From: Haloimpatiens lingqiaonensis
GTDB lineage: Bacteria > Bacillota > Clostridia > Clostridiales > Clostridiaceae
Length of the DNA: 64,000 nt
Assembly: GCF_901447495.1 (NCBI RefSeq)
Contig: NZ_CABDWS010000001.1
Span: 1 to 64,000 of the forward strand
Direction of reading: 5' to 3'
Position numbers and translations under genes: made by a program. Positions within the stretch are counted from its first letter, which is position 1, and each line of letters begins with the position of its first letter. Below, piece after piece: positions 19,369 through 28,813 of the stretch. Under the pieces are notes generated by a model. The model ran no database searches and was not told where the DNA came from. It worked only from the letters and a program-made list of their open reading frames with translations.

Positions 19369-20136
19369 CTATCTCACTTCTCCAACTCCACTTATAAGTT
19401 TTCCAAGAGTATCATCCATGGTTTGAACTATTTTTTGATTTGATTCAAAATTTCTCATAACTGTCATCATATCTATCATTTCATTTATTATATTAACGTT
19501 AGATTTTTCTATACATTCTTGTTTTACATGGGTATTTATGTATGTAGGATTTTTATCTGATGAAAAAAGATTATCTCCTATTTTTTTAATATCCCCTTCA
19601 TTAAATCCTGCAAAAGCAAATTTATAAGCCTCTCTGTCATTTAATTTTATATTTCCCACTGAGTCACATATAATTTTATCATTTCCTACTTTTATAGCTT
19701 CTAATTTACCATTACTATTAAAACCTAAAACCTTATATCCACTAGAGTTTACTAAATTACCTTGTATATCTACTCTAAAGCTTCCATCCCTAGTGTATAA
19801 TGTTCTACCTTTTTCATCCTGTACTGTAAAAAATCCCTCTCCGTCTATGGCAAAATCTGTTTTATTATTGGTTTCTACAATAGCACCTTGAGTAAACTTC
19901 ACTACCACATCATCTATCTTACTTCCTAGGGACAAATTACCTAATTTTTGCTTAGTATTTTTTCCATTTATAACCTTATCATAGTTTATCATAGCTGCTT
20001 CTCTAAAATCCTTAAATCGAAGATCTTCCTTTTTATATCCATTATTATTAGCATTAGCTAAATTGTTTGTAATAGATTGTTGTTTAGCTTCTTCTGTTAT
20101 AAGTCCTGATACTGCAGTATATAATCCTCTTATCAT
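19369..20136 (-). CDS. flgF: Flagellar basal-body rod protein, FlgF/FlhP type
   Basis: This 255-residue member of the same rod family begins MIRGLYTAVSGLITEEAKQQSITNNLANANNNGYKKEDL. It has the TDFAIDGEGFFTVQDEKGRTLYTRDGSF middle motif and a C terminus NVNIINEMIDMMTVMRNFESNQKIVQTMDDTLGKLI. Proximal-rod proteins FlgF/FlhP have this layout. It lies four bases from the stop of the small membrane ORF and 70 bases before the flgG-type gene, so the two are probably co-transcribed and assembled as neighbouring rod segments. Confidence 0.82.
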   Translation of the reverse strand: MIRGLYTAVSGLITEEAKQQSITNNLANANNNGYKKEDLRFKDFREAAMINYDKVINGKNTKQKLGNLSLGSKIDDVVVKFTQGAIVETNNKTDFAIDGEGFFTVQDEKGRTLYTRDGSFRVDIQGNLVNSSGYKVLGFNSNGKLEAIKVGNDKIICDSVGNIKLNDREAYKFAFAGFNEGDIKKIGDNLFSSDKNPTYINTHVKQECIEKSNVNIINEMIDMMTVMRNFESNQKIVQTMDDTLGKLISGVGEVR

Positions 20137-20139
20137 ATT

Positions 20140-20367
20140 CTACTTACTCCCCTTTTTACTAGGCATAACCCTCATTTCTTCTGGATATTCCATGCCCATA
20201 CTTCTCGCCTTTTGCTCTATTACTGCCTTTTCATAGTTATCATTCCTTTTCCCTCCAACCATTAAAAGAGCAGATATAATCATTCCTATACCAATTCCAA
20301 TAAGTAATTTTCTATCACATAAAAAATTTAATATGTTTTTTATCTTAGATATAAATCTTTTATTAAT
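20140..20367 (-). CDS. Small single-pass membrane protein, probable ATT start
   Basis: An open frame of 75 codons between the SwrB-like gene and the flgF-type gene ends in TAG at 20140-20142. It has no ATG, GTG or TTG near its 5' end. The only start with a good Shine-Dalgarno is ATT at 20365-20367, seven bases after AAGGGGG. The product has a basic N terminus (INKRFISKIKN), one membrane helix (LLIGIGIGMIISALLMV, about residues 21-37) and a charged tail with EYPEEMRVMPSKKG. The frame overlaps the preceding gene by 28 bases, which suggests coupling. Function unknown; an internal ATG would remove most of the helix. Confidence 0.6.
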   Translation of the reverse strand: MNKRFISKIKNILNFLCDRKLLIGIGIGMIISALLMVGGKRNDNYEKAVIEQKARSMGMEYPEEMRVMPSKKGSK

Positions 20368-20870
20368 AGTGCTTCCCCCTTACTTATATTTAATTTTTGT
20401 GCAACTTCATCTATGGTAAATCCCTTCTTTAGAAGTTCCTCCATTTCTAAAACTCTTACGCTTTTATTTTCCCTATTAATTTTTCTTTTTTCTTCTTTTG
20501 GAAAACTGTTTTCTTTTACATTATTTTTTAAATTTCCTTTTATATTTTTTTCTGTATTTTCTTTTATATTTTCCTCTGTTAAGACTCCACCAAGTTTATC
20601 CTCATTTTCTACCTTATCTACTATCTGATGAAAATCTGTCTTACATTCTTGTTGATAATTTCTACTAATATATTCGAGCTTTTGTCTCAATTCTTGAATT
20701 TCCTTATGTAAATTATCCGTTTCTTCTTTAAATTCACTTTTAATGGTGAATAATTTAAGTTCATACGCTTCAGTATTATTTTCTTTTTCCAAAAGTATAT
20801 TCTTAAAATTATTTTTTTCTTTTTTAATAGCATGTAAATTAAAAGTTATTAAAATTAAAAATAGCCACAT
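20340..20870 (-). CDS. SwrB-like (DUF6115) membrane-anchored coiled-coil protein
   Basis: This 176-residue protein has an N-terminal hydrophobic anchor (MWLFLILITFNLHAI) and a long charged coiled coil (about 20-80, KSEFKEETDNLHKEIQELRQKLEY). A Lys/Glu/Asn-rich linker follows, and a C-terminal helix-turn-helix-like segment MEELLKKGFTIDEVAQKLNISKGEALLIKDLY. The same layout and the same position directly after sigD are found in B. subtilis SwrB (YlxL), which promotes activation of the flagellar export apparatus. The assignment is by architecture and synteny. ATG at 20870 has TTGGAG upstream. Confidence 0.7.
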   Translation of the reverse strand: MWLFLILITFNLHAIKKEKNNFKNILLEKENNTEAYELKLFTIKSEFKEETDNLHKEIQELRQKLEYISRNYQQECKTDFHQIVDKVENEDKLGGVLTEENIKENTEKNIKGNLKNNVKENSFPKEEKRKINRENKSVRVLEMEELLKKGFTIDEVAQKLNISKGEALLIKDLYLR

Positions 20871-20929
20871 GGTATCACTCCAACTATTATAAATTTATTC
20901 CATTTAACCATTTAAATTAAAGCTAATAT

Positions 20930-21652
20930 TTAAATACAATATTTAAGTTTTTTTAGAATATTTCTTATGTTCAATATTGCTCTGCTATGTAATTGACAAA
21001 CCCTGGATTCAGATACTCCCAAAATCCCACCAATTTGTTTCAATGTAAGCCCTTCGTAATAATACAAGGACACAATAGTCTTATCCTTTTCTCCTAACAT
21101 TGTTATAGCTTTAGTTAAATATTGAAGTTGTTCTTTTTTTTCAAAACTTTCTATAGGATTTGGACTATTTTCATCTTCTATGGCATTTTTTAAAGGAATT
21201 TCATCATCCTTTGAAAATATAAGTTCCTCTAATGATACTAAAGATATGTAATTTATATAATTTTCTATCTCGCCCAATTCTTTTAAAGATAGATTAAGTT
21301 CTTTACTTATTTCTTCTCTGCTAGGCTCTCTACAATATTCTCTTTGAAGTTTTTCAACCACTGCATTGTATTTATTAAGCTTGTCCATAGCCCCCTTAGA
21401 AATAGGACTATTTCTTCTTATTTCATCTATCATAGAACCTCTTATCCTAATGGATGCATAAGTAGAAAATTTCATTCCTTTACCTTCATCAAACTTCTGC
21501 ATTGCATCCATAAGTCCCAATAAGCCATAACTCACTAAGTCCTCATATTCTATATACTTAGTTTTTCCTATTATAACCCTTGAAGCTATATATTTTACTA
21601 GAGGAATGTATTTTTTTATTATTTCTTCTCTATTATTAGCGGCTATAGCCAT
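20930..21652 (-). CDS. sigD: Flagellar/motility RNA polymerase sigma factor SigD (FliA)
   Basis: This 240-residue sigma-28 factor shows region 2 (YIPLVKYIASRVIIG...YEDLVSYGLLGLMDAMQKFDEGKGMKFSTYASIRIRGSMIDEIRR), region 3 (REPSREEISKELNLSL) and region 4 with its HTH (GLTLKQIGGILGVSESRVCQLHSRAI). It directs late flagellar transcription from TAAA-N15-CCGATA-type promoters; one is visible at 44265-44291. It lies in the flhA-flhF-flhG-pilZ-sigD series, as in other Firmicutes. No FlgM is visible in the window; it would be expected beyond flgL. Confidence 0.95.
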   Translation of the reverse strand: MAIAANNREEIIKKYIPLVKYIASRVIIGKTKYIEYEDLVSYGLLGLMDAMQKFDEGKGMKFSTYASIRIRGSMIDEIRRNSPISKGAMDKLNKYNAVVEKLQREYCREPSREEISKELNLSLKELGEIENYINYISLVSLEELIFSKDDEIPLKNAIEDENSPNPIESFEKKEQLQYLTKAITMLGEKDKTIVSLYYYEGLTLKQIGGILGVSESRVCQLHSRAILNIRNILKKLKYCI

Positions 21653-21666
21653 TTCATTGTCCTCCT

Positions 21667-22332
21667 TTACCTCTTGATCCTATTTTTCCTTTGTTGCCTC
21701 ATTATTTCGAAAATATGTTTTATTAATTTTTCCCTAGAGGATTCCTCTATAGAAGAAAAAGAAGTTCCATATACATATAAATTATTTTCTTTTTCATCCT
21801 CTCTAACTACTTTACAAACTAAATTCATTTCATCATTTTCTAAAGAAATGTTTAAAAATATATTGTCTCCAAGCTCTAATTTTCTAAATAATTTTAATCT
21901 GCATCCTCCGCCGCTTAAATCTGTTATAATTGCTTTTTCTAATTTATTTTTATTCCTCATAAAAAATTTCTCTAAATGGCTATTTTTAAGTTCTTTATCT
22001 AACAAAGTATAGTAAACTTCTTTAATACAGTCCACTCTTACATAATTTCTTCTTTGGATTTTAGTATAATTTATTGGTTTCTCTATATCTATAATAGGTA
22101 CTCCATTATTTTCTCTTTTCAAAACCTTACTTTTAAACTTATATAATTCGCTTCCTTGATAATAAATTCCTTCTACCAAATCCCCTTCTCTTAATGCTAA
22201 ATATGAGCCTTGCCTAACAGGTATGCTTATGGAAATATGCTCACTTCCCACATCTTGTATATTACTAGAATAATCTCCATCTTCTGCTGATATCTTAATT
22301 TTGTTATTTATTTTAATTTCTAGTTTTCCCAT
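21667..22332 (-). CDS. PilZ-domain c-di-GMP receptor, YcgR/YpfB-like
   Basis: About 221 residues: an N-terminal YcgR-type beta domain (DGDYSSNIQDVGSEHISISIPVRQGSYLALREGDLVEG) followed by a PilZ domain. The c-di-GMP motif is intact: RRNYVRVDC (the RxxxR element) and TDLSGGGCRL (the D/NxSxxG element). YcgR-type proteins slow the flagellar motor or couple it to c-di-GMP. The location among flagellar genes, between flhG and sigD, fits a brake role. ATG at 22332 with GGGAGG at proper spacing is preferred over the TTG at 22347. Confidence 0.88.
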   Translation of the reverse strand: MGKLEIKINNKIKISAEDGDYSSNIQDVGSEHISISIPVRQGSYLALREGDLVEGIYYQGSELYKFKSKVLKRENNGVPIIDIEKPINYTKIQRRNYVRVDCIKEVYYTLLDKELKNSHLEKFFMRNKNKLEKAIITDLSGGGCRLKLFRKLELGDNIFLNISLENDEMNLVCKVVREDEKENNLYVYGTSFSSIEESSREKLIKHIFEIMRQQRKNRIKR

Positions 22333-22349
22333 TTGCCTGCCTCCCAAAC

Positions 22350-23228
22350 TTAAGAAAAAATACTAAAAATCTTCTTAAATAATCCTTGAATACTCATAGA
22401 ACTTGGTTTATTTTCATCTCCAGTTAACTTATAGGCTATATTTTTTATATCCTTACTAACTTCACTTTCTGGATAATTAATTATAAATGGTTTTTGTTCC
22501 CTTACAGATCTTATCAAAGACATATCTTCTGAAACCTTTCCAAGATACTCTACTTCTATATTTAAAAATTTTTTTACGGCATTGTAGAATTTATTAAAAG
22601 TTATTTCTCCCTCTTTTTCTCTTATAACCCTATTAACTATGATTCTTCCCTTAGACTTTAATTTGAATTTATCAATAGCTTTCATGAGACTATAGGCATC
22701 CGTTAATGCAGTAGGTTCTGGAGTAGTTATAACTATAAGTTCATTACAAGCTGCCACAAATCCCAAAACAGTTCTGTTAATACCTGCTCCAGTATCCATA
22801 AGAATATAATCAAAACCCTTTAATGAACTAATTTTAGATAAGAACTTTTCTCTTTGATAATTTGTAAGTTCATCTACCTTAGATAGCCCAGTTCCTCCTG
22901 GAAGAAGCTTCACTCCATTGGGTCCCTCTATTAAAATATCCTCTATTTCCATATTGTTAAATATAATATCAAACACCGTATACTTAGGTAAAAAACCCAT
23001 TAATATATCATCATTTCCCATACCTATATCCGCATCTAAAATAAGTACTTTTTTCCCCATACTCTGAAGGGCTATGGATAAATTTACAACTATATTACTT
23101 TTGCCAACTCCACCTTTTCCTGAAGTTATGGTTATTATTCTAGTTTTCTCTTTTAAAAACTTATTTTCATCTTTTTCGTTATTTTTCCTTAATGCCATTT
23201 GTCTAAGTCTCTCAGCTTGATCTAACAT
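22350..23228 (-). CDS. flhG: Flagellar number regulator FlhG (YlxH), MinD-like ATPase
   Basis: This 292-residue ParA/MinD-family ATPase has the deviant Walker A TSGKGGVGKSNIVVNL (about 34-49), DADIGMGNDD, and MDTGAGI (Walker B region). An N-terminal activator helix LDQAERLRQMAL resembles the DQAxxLR motif with which FlhG stimulates FlhF GTPase. It controls the number and position of flagella. It overlaps flhF by seven bases, implying coupled translation and near-equal amounts. Confidence 0.93.
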   Translation of the reverse strand: MLDQAERLRQMALRKNNEKDENKFLKEKTRIITITSGKGGVGKSNIVVNLSIALQSMGKKVLILDADIGMGNDDILMGFLPKYTVFDIIFNNMEIEDILIEGPNGVKLLPGGTGLSKVDELTNYQREKFLSKISSLKGFDYILMDTGAGINRTVLGFVAACNELIVITTPEPTALTDAYSLMKAIDKFKLKSKGRIIVNRVIREKEGEITFNKFYNAVKKFLNIEVEYLGKVSEDMSLIRSVREQKPFIINYPESEVSKDIKNIAYKLTGDENKPSSMSIQGLFKKIFSIFS

Positions 23229-24451
23229 ATATTATCCTCTCCTAGTACTAGTCTGCATATAGAAGATGAATCTAGTTTCTTTATGTCATCTGGTACATTT
23301 TGACCTGTAGTGACAAAATTTATATCTTTATTCCCATGGTAAACTATATTTAAAATAGACCCATAGGAAACTGTTTCATCTAACTTGGTTATTATAATAT
23401 GATTAAAATTAAGTTTTTTATATCCTTCCACTATAGTAGATATATCATCATTTTTAGTTGTGGCACTTATAACCAAATTTATATTTTCTGTATTTACCTT
23501 ATCCACAAATGCCCTAAGTTGAGAGAGTTGCATAGAATTTTTGCTGCTTCTTCCTGTGGTATCTATAAGCACAACATCGCAATTTTCCATACTTTTTATA
23601 GCTTCTTCCATATCATTTATATTAAAAACAACTTTAAAAGGTATGTCCATAATTTCTGCATAGGTCTTAAGTTGCTCCACTGCCCCTATTCTATAGGTAT
23701 CTACTGTTACTAAGCCTACCTTTTTATTTTCAATTAATGAAAGTCTTCCTGCCAGCTTAGCTATAGTAGTAGTTTTTCCTACCCCAGTAGGTCCTACAAA
23801 AACTACCGGTCCTTCCATATCCCCGTTGTAAATTGTAACTTTATCTTCCAATACTTTCTTGAGCTTTTGCTCTAATGGTAACTCCTCTTCAATACTATTA
23901 AATTCTTCTACTATGCTTTTCATAAGCAATGGCTCTAAATCCAGTATTCTTAACCTTTCATACAGAGGGTCTGCTTCTTCTTCATCTTTATCCTTGGTTT
24001 TATTTATGAAATTATTTAATAAAATCTTCATTTCATTCATTTCTTCTAAAAGCTTATTTGTTTCCATGGTTTCTTTTTCTTCTTGATTTTTTATAACATA
24101 AGTCTTTTCATTATAATCATTCTTTATATCTCTATAAAATTTTTCTCCAGAAACTTCTTTCTTTTCTGTAGGATGTATTTTTTCCTCTACCTCTGCATAA
24201 TTAACTGCATTTTTAATAAGTTCTAGACTATTTATCAAAAGATCATCATTTGAATTTAGTTTTATATCCCTCTTATCCTTTTGGCTTTCTGTAGCTGCTG
24301 TAACTTGAATTAACTTTTTAGAAAAGAAACCCTTTATACCTGGTTGTCTCACTTTAGTTTGATTTATTATTACTGCTTCCTCTCCTAATTCGTAACGTAT
24401 TTTAGCAAGGGCTTCATTCATATCTTTTACAATGAATTTTTTTACTTTCAT
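23222..24451 (-). CDS. flhF: SRP-type GTPase FlhF
   Basis: This 409-residue protein has an N-terminal B domain (MKVKKFIVKDMNEALAKIRYELGEEAVIINQTK), an acidic N domain, and an SRP-family G domain with VGPTGVGKTTTIAKLA, DTYRIGAVEQLKTYAEI, LIDTTGRS and TKLDET. FlhF marks the site of flagellar assembly and is turned over by FlhG. The start ATG overlaps the flhA stop (TAATG arrangement at 24449-24453), a translational-coupling signature. Confidence 0.94.
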   Translation of the reverse strand: MKVKKFIVKDMNEALAKIRYELGEEAVIINQTKVRQPGIKGFFSKKLIQVTAATESQKDKRDIKLNSNDDLLINSLELIKNAVNYAEVEEKIHPTEKKEVSGEKFYRDIKNDYNEKTYVIKNQEEKETMETNKLLEEMNEMKILLNNFINKTKDKDEEEADPLYERLRILDLEPLLMKSIVEEFNSIEEELPLEQKLKKVLEDKVTIYNGDMEGPVVFVGPTGVGKTTTIAKLAGRLSLIENKKVGLVTVDTYRIGAVEQLKTYAEIMDIPFKVVFNINDMEEAIKSMENCDVVLIDTTGRSSKNSMQLSQLRAFVDKVNTENINLVISATTKNDDISTIVEGYKKLNFNHIIITKLDETVSYGSILNIVYHGNKDINFVTTGQNVPDDIKKLDSSSICRLVLGEDNIC

Positions 24452-26520
24452 TATAAAGTCACTACTCCTTCTGTTCTAATCTCTACATCATTAGGTATTT
24501 CATTTAGAGATAAAATAGTTATGTTTGGGAAAACCAATTCTGTAAGTCTTCTAAATGCCGGCCTTATTTTAGGAGAAACTAAAAATACCGGTTGATTATC
24601 ATTAAAGTAAACATTATCTAAAACATTCTTCATAGAATTAAATATTCTTTGAGTAATTTCAGGCTCTACTGCTGGGAAAGAGCCTTGCACTGATTTTTGT
24701 ATACTTCCAGCTAATAAATCCTCTATTTCTGGATGTAGTGTAGCTACAATCATGGCTCTATTTTCATCTAATAAAGGATTGCATATACTTCTGCCCAAAG
24801 CCATTCTTACATATTCTGTTAAAAGCTCTATATCTTTTGTGTTAACAGAATAATCTGCTAAGGTTTCAAGTATCGTCACCATATCCCTTATAGTAACCTT
24901 TTCCCTAAGTAAATTTTGAAGTATCTTTTGAACTTCACCTAATGTCATCAAATCAGGTATTAGTTCTTCTACTACTGCGCTATATTTTTCCTTTAACGAA
25001 TCTATTATCATTTTAGTTTCTTGTCTTCCTAAAAGCTCATAGGCATGAGTTTTTATAGTTTCTGTTAAATGTGTGACCATTACCGTAGTAGGATCTACCA
25101 CAGTAAATCCATTTATTTCAGCATCTTCCTTTTGATCTTTGTTTATCCAAACTGCAGGAAGTCCAAAAGTAGGCTCTACAGTTCTTATACCTGGCAAATC
25201 TATGTTTTCACTGGTAGGGTCCATACAAAGCAGCATGCTAGGCATTACTTCTCCTTTTGCAATAACAGTACCCCTTATTTTAACAGTGTATTCATCTGTA
25301 TTTAATTGAAGATTGTCCCTTATTCTTATAGGCTGAACTATTATTCCCATTTCAATAGCACATTGTCTTCTAACAGAAGCTATTCTTTGAAGCAAGTCTC
25401 CTCCAGAAGCCTCATCAGCTAAGGGAATAAGACCATAACCTATTTCTATTTCCATTGGTTCTACTTGAATTAGGGTGGATACATTCTCTGGTTCCCTATT
25501 TTCTGTTTCTATTATTTCCTGCTGCTCTGTCTCAATTTGCTGAACTATCTTTTCCTTTTCGTCCTTATAAAGAAAATATGCACCGGCAGCTAAAACCACA
25601 GATAAAATTAAAAATGATAGCCAAGGCATTCCTGGTACAAAAGCTAAAAATAACATTACAGCTGACGCAATGCCTAAAACCTTAGGAAACCTAGTAAGCT
25701 GTGATGTAACCAATGAACCAAAATTTGTATCACTAGCTGATCTGGTTACCAATATACCAGATGCAGTAGATATTAAAATAGACGGAATTTGGCTTACAAG
25801 ACCATCTCCAACGGTTAATCTTACATAAGTTTTTGCTGCTTCTCCTGCAGGCATCTTGTCTACTAAAACCCCTATTATTATTCCAACTATTATATTTATT
25901 ATAGTAATGATTATACCTGCTATGGCATCTCCCTTTACAAATTTAGAAGCACCATCCATGGCTCCATAGAAATCCGCTTCCATTTGAAGCTTTTTTCTTC
26001 TCTCTTTTGCCTGTGCTTCCGTAATAAGTCCTGCATTCAAATCTGCATCTATACTCATCTGCTTTCCTGGCATAGCATCTAGCGTAAATCTAGCTGAAAC
26101 CTCAGATACCCTTCCAGCACCGTTAGTTATTACTACAAATTGAATTATTATAAGAATTAAAAATATTGTTACTCCAACTATATAATTATTTCCTGCAACG
26201 AAACTCCCAAAGGCCTCTATTATCTTACCTGCATCATGTTGGCTAAGTATAAGCCTTGTGGATGATATATTAAGTCCTAACCTAAACAAGGTTGTTACAA
26301 GAAGCAATGTAGGGAAAGCCGAAAACTGCAGTACTTCTGTAGTAAACATGGTTAAAAGTATTATTATTGAAGCAATAGTTATGTTAATAGCTATGAGTAT
26401 ATCCAAAAGCCATGTAGGCAAAGGTATTATCATCATAAGAACTATAGCCATTATTCCAAAGGCTACTATTACATCTATATTCTTTTTTAAATTACCATTT
26501 AATAATTTTCGCTGCTCCAA
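24451..26520 (-). CDS. flhA: Flagellar export gate protein FlhA
   Basis: FlhA forms the cytoplasmic ring and proton-driven gate of the flagellar type III exporter. Eight N-terminal membrane helices are visible, the FHIPEP signature is represented by SRFTLDAMPGKQMSIDADLNAG, and a large C-terminal cytoplasmic domain ends in LSLNEIPNDVEIRTEGVV. Start choice: a TTG at 26520 (LEQRKLLNG) has GAAAGGGTG seven bases upstream and fits family length (690 residues). A GTG at 26550 would add ten residues with weaker spacing. A STR array precedes the gene. Confidence 0.94.
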   Translation of the reverse strand: MEQRKLLNGNLKKNIDVIVAFGIMAIVLMMIIPLPTWLLDILIAINITIASIIILLTMFTTEVLQFSAFPTLLLVTTLFRLGLNISSTRLILSQHDAGKIIEAFGSFVAGNNYIVGVTIFLILIIIQFVVITNGAGRVSEVSARFTLDAMPGKQMSIDADLNAGLITEAQAKERRKKLQMEADFYGAMDGASKFVKGDAIAGIIITIINIIVGIIIGVLVDKMPAGEAAKTYVRLTVGDGLVSQIPSILISTASGILVTRSASDTNFGSLVTSQLTRFPKVLGIASAVMLFLAFVPGMPWLSFLILSVVLAAGAYFLYKDEKEKIVQQIETEQQEIIETENREPENVSTLIQVEPMEIEIGYGLIPLADEASGGDLLQRIASVRRQCAIEMGIIVQPIRIRDNLQLNTDEYTVKIRGTVIAKGEVMPSMLLCMDPTSENIDLPGIRTVEPTFGLPAVWINKDQKEDAEINGFTVVDPTTVMVTHLTETIKTHAYELLGRQETKMIIDSLKEKYSAVVEELIPDLMTLGEVQKILQNLLREKVTIRDMVTILETLADYSVNTKDIELLTEYVRMALGRSICNPLLDENRAMIVATLHPEIEDLLAGSIQKSVQGSFPAVEPEITQRIFNSMKNVLDNVYFNDNQPVFLVSPKIRPAFRRLTELVFPNITILSLNEIPNDVEIRTEGVVTL

Positions 26521-26576
26521 GACGCTACACCCTTTCTTTTTTGTAGTCACATATTACTAATCCCCAGTTCTTATTT

Positions 26577-26643
26577 TAGGTGCTAGGTTCTAGATATTAG
26601 GTGCTAGGTGCTAGGTTCTAGGTGCTAGGTGCTAGGTGCTGGG
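26577..26643. repeat. Short tandem repeat array of the TAGGTGC type
   Basis: Imperfect tandem copies of a 7-9 base unit (TAGGTGC, TAGGTTC, TAGATAT variants) fill the gap between fliR-flhB and flhA. Related arrays occur at 32228-32365, 62353-62384 and 63549-63573. Confidence 0.8.
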
Positions 26644-26688
26644 GATAGATGGTTTGGCTCAAATAACTAGAGTTATCTTGAGCTGGTT

Positions 26689-28533
26689 CTACTTATTTTT
26701 TTGTTTTTTAAGTTTATATACAATAGCCAATACTTCTGCCACTGCCTCATACATTTCTACGGGGATTTGTGAATCTATTTCAACCTCTTTATACATAAGT
26801 CTTGCTAGAGGTTTATTTTCAACAATAGGTATTTCATGTTCTCTTGCAATTTCTTTTATTTTTGCTGCTATTTCTCCTTGACCCTTAGCCACTACCACTG
26901 GAGCATTTTGTCCCTCTTCATATTTCAAAGCTACAGATATATGTGTTGGATTTGTAACTACCACTGTGGCATCTGGTACACTTTGCATCATCCTTCTAGA
27001 AGCCATTTCTCTTTGCATCTGCTTAATTTTTCCCTTTATTTGAGGATCTCCTTCATCTTGTTTAAACTCCTCTTTTATTTCCTGCTTAGTCATTCTTAAC
27101 TCCTTACTATACTGACGCTTTTGGTATACAAAGTCCATAATTGAGATAGCAATCATAATTAAAGTTACCTTTTGAAAAATCTCCACCACAAGTTTTTTTA
27201 TGGCAAAGGGAATATAATTAATTCCTGAATATCCTAAATTTAAAATATCTCCATAGTTTTTCATTAAATATTTATATCCAACATAGGCTACTACAAAAAC
27301 CATAGCTAGATCCTTAAAAAGTTCCACTAAAGTTCTCATGGAAAATATTCTTTTAAACCCATTAAGAGGATTCAATTTTTTTAAATCTGGTTTTATGGTT
27401 TCTTTTGTAAAAAGAAACCCTGTCTGCATAAAGTTAGCTACAATACCCATTATTGATATAGGTATTGCTACAGGTAATATAACTAAAGCTGCTCTTACAA
27501 GCACAGTAACTAAAATAAATTTTAAACTGTTAGAGTCTAAGTGCATATTCATATAATTATTTAAGAAAGCTATCATATCTTGTCTTAAACTGTTAAATAT
27601 AAAGTCTCCTAAAACTACCAAAACTATAGTAGATGCCAATAAAGTAAATGTTAAGCCCAATTCCTTACTTTTAGCAACTTGTCCTTTGTTTCTTGCATCC
27701 CTCTTCTTTTTAGGAGTAGCTTCTTCTGTTTTATCTTCTGAACTAAATATTATAATTACTGGGGCTATGCTTATAATTCTTCTCATTATCAATGGTATTT
27801 TGTCAAAAGAATTTACTATAAAAGTAATCAAAGTAGGTAAAGCTATAGCTATTGCCATTAATCCCACTAATATTTTTATTGGAAGGCCCAATATCATTAC
27901 ATTTAACTGAGGAACTGTTCTTCCTACTAAAGCTAGGGTTAAGTCCGTAATAATTATTACGAGTATAATAGGGATAGCAATTTTAAACCCTATAGTAAAA
28001 AAGTCTATAAATCCTTTTATAATAATCATAGAAGATTCATTTGTAAGAAAGAGTTGCCCTAAACTTCCTACAGCAAAGCTTTGTGAAATAGTTTTTATTA
28101 ATATGTGATGACCGTCCACTAGAAAAAATAATACTACAGAAAGCCAATACATTAAATTGCTAAGCACTGTAACATTAGTTCCTGTTTGGGGATCAAACAT
28201 ACTCATCATGGCAAAACCTATTTGAATATCTATAAGTTGTCCTGCAAAACTAATGCAGAAAAAACAAAATCTTATTACATATCCTAGCATTAATCCTGTT
28301 AAAATTTCATTTAGGCAATAAAACATAAGAGTTGCCCCACTATTTATTCCTGCTAAAACGGAATAATTCACTGTGGGAACAATAACATAGGCTAATATAG
28401 CACAAAATCCTATGTTTAAAGCCTTAGGTGCTCCCTTTGGGAAAAAAATAGGTGATGCTATAAATAATGATGTAATTCTTAAAAATACAAGTAAAAAAGC
28501 TGTAAAATATGCTATATTCAACAAAATACTCAC
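26689..28533 (-). CDS. fliR-flhB: Fused flagellar export protein FliR-FlhB
   Basis: A 614-residue fusion. Residues 1-~255 are FliR, with six membrane helices and LNVMILGLPIKILVGLMAIA. Residues ~258-614 are FlhB, opening EDKTEEATPKKKRDARNKGQVAKSKELG. It has four helices and the autocleavage site NPTH in VVTNPTHISVALKY. Together they form part of the export gate and the substrate-specificity switch. The reading frame is continuous with no stop or frameshift at the junction. FliR-FlhB fusions are known in clostridia. Start: GTG at 28533; a TTG at 28521 has better spacing from AGGTGAG. Confidence 0.94.
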   Translation of the reverse strand: MSILLNIAYFTAFLLVFLRITSLFIASPIFFPKGAPKALNIGFCAILAYVIVPTVNYSVLAGINSGATLMFYCLNEILTGLMLGYVIRFCFFCISFAGQLIDIQIGFAMMSMFDPQTGTNVTVLSNLMYWLSVVLFFLVDGHHILIKTISQSFAVGSLGQLFLTNESSMIIIKGFIDFFTIGFKIAIPIILVIIITDLTLALVGRTVPQLNVMILGLPIKILVGLMAIAIALPTLITFIVNSFDKIPLIMRRIISIAPVIIIFSSEDKTEEATPKKKRDARNKGQVAKSKELGLTFTLLASTIVLVVLGDFIFNSLRQDMIAFLNNYMNMHLDSNSLKFILVTVLVRAALVILPVAIPISIMGIVANFMQTGFLFTKETIKPDLKKLNPLNGFKRIFSMRTLVELFKDLAMVFVVAYVGYKYLMKNYGDILNLGYSGINYIPFAIKKLVVEIFQKVTLIMIAISIMDFVYQKRQYSKELRMTKQEIKEEFKQDEGDPQIKGKIKQMQREMASRRMMQSVPDATVVVTNPTHISVALKYEEGQNAPVVVAKGQGEIAAKIKEIAREHEIPIVENKPLARLMYKEVEIDSQIPVEMYEAVAEVLAIVYKLKKQKNK

Positions 28534-28803
28534 CTACTGAATTAAATTTGCAATCATATCAAAAATTCTTCTGGTAAATCCATTCATTACATGTATCATC
28601 CAAGGAGCTGTTATAAGCCCTACCACTGCCACCGCAATTAATTTAGGCACAAAAGTTAATGTTTGCTCTTGAATTTGAGTGGTGGCCTGTAAAATACTCA
28701 CAAACAAACCCACAAGTATTCCCGTGATTAAAATGGGGGCAGATAAAGTTAATGCTGTTGAAATAGCATCCTTCATAACCGAAATAACCATACTTTCCGT
28801 CAA
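28534..28803 (-). CDS. fliQ: Flagellar export gate protein FliQ
   Basis: This 89-residue protein has two membrane helices, and LTLSAPILITGILVGLFVSILQATTQIQEQTLTFVPKL is typical of FliQ, the small helical component of the FliP5Q4R1 pore. It starts with TTG (28803) behind AGGTGAG and ends one base before fliR-flhB. Gene order fliO-fliP-fliQ-fliR is intact. Confidence 0.94.
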   Translation of the reverse strand: MTESMVISVMKDAISTALTLSAPILITGILVGLFVSILQATTQIQEQTLTFVPKLIAVAVVGLITAPWMIHVMNGFTRRIFDMIANLIQ

Positions 28804-28813
28804 TTAACTCACC

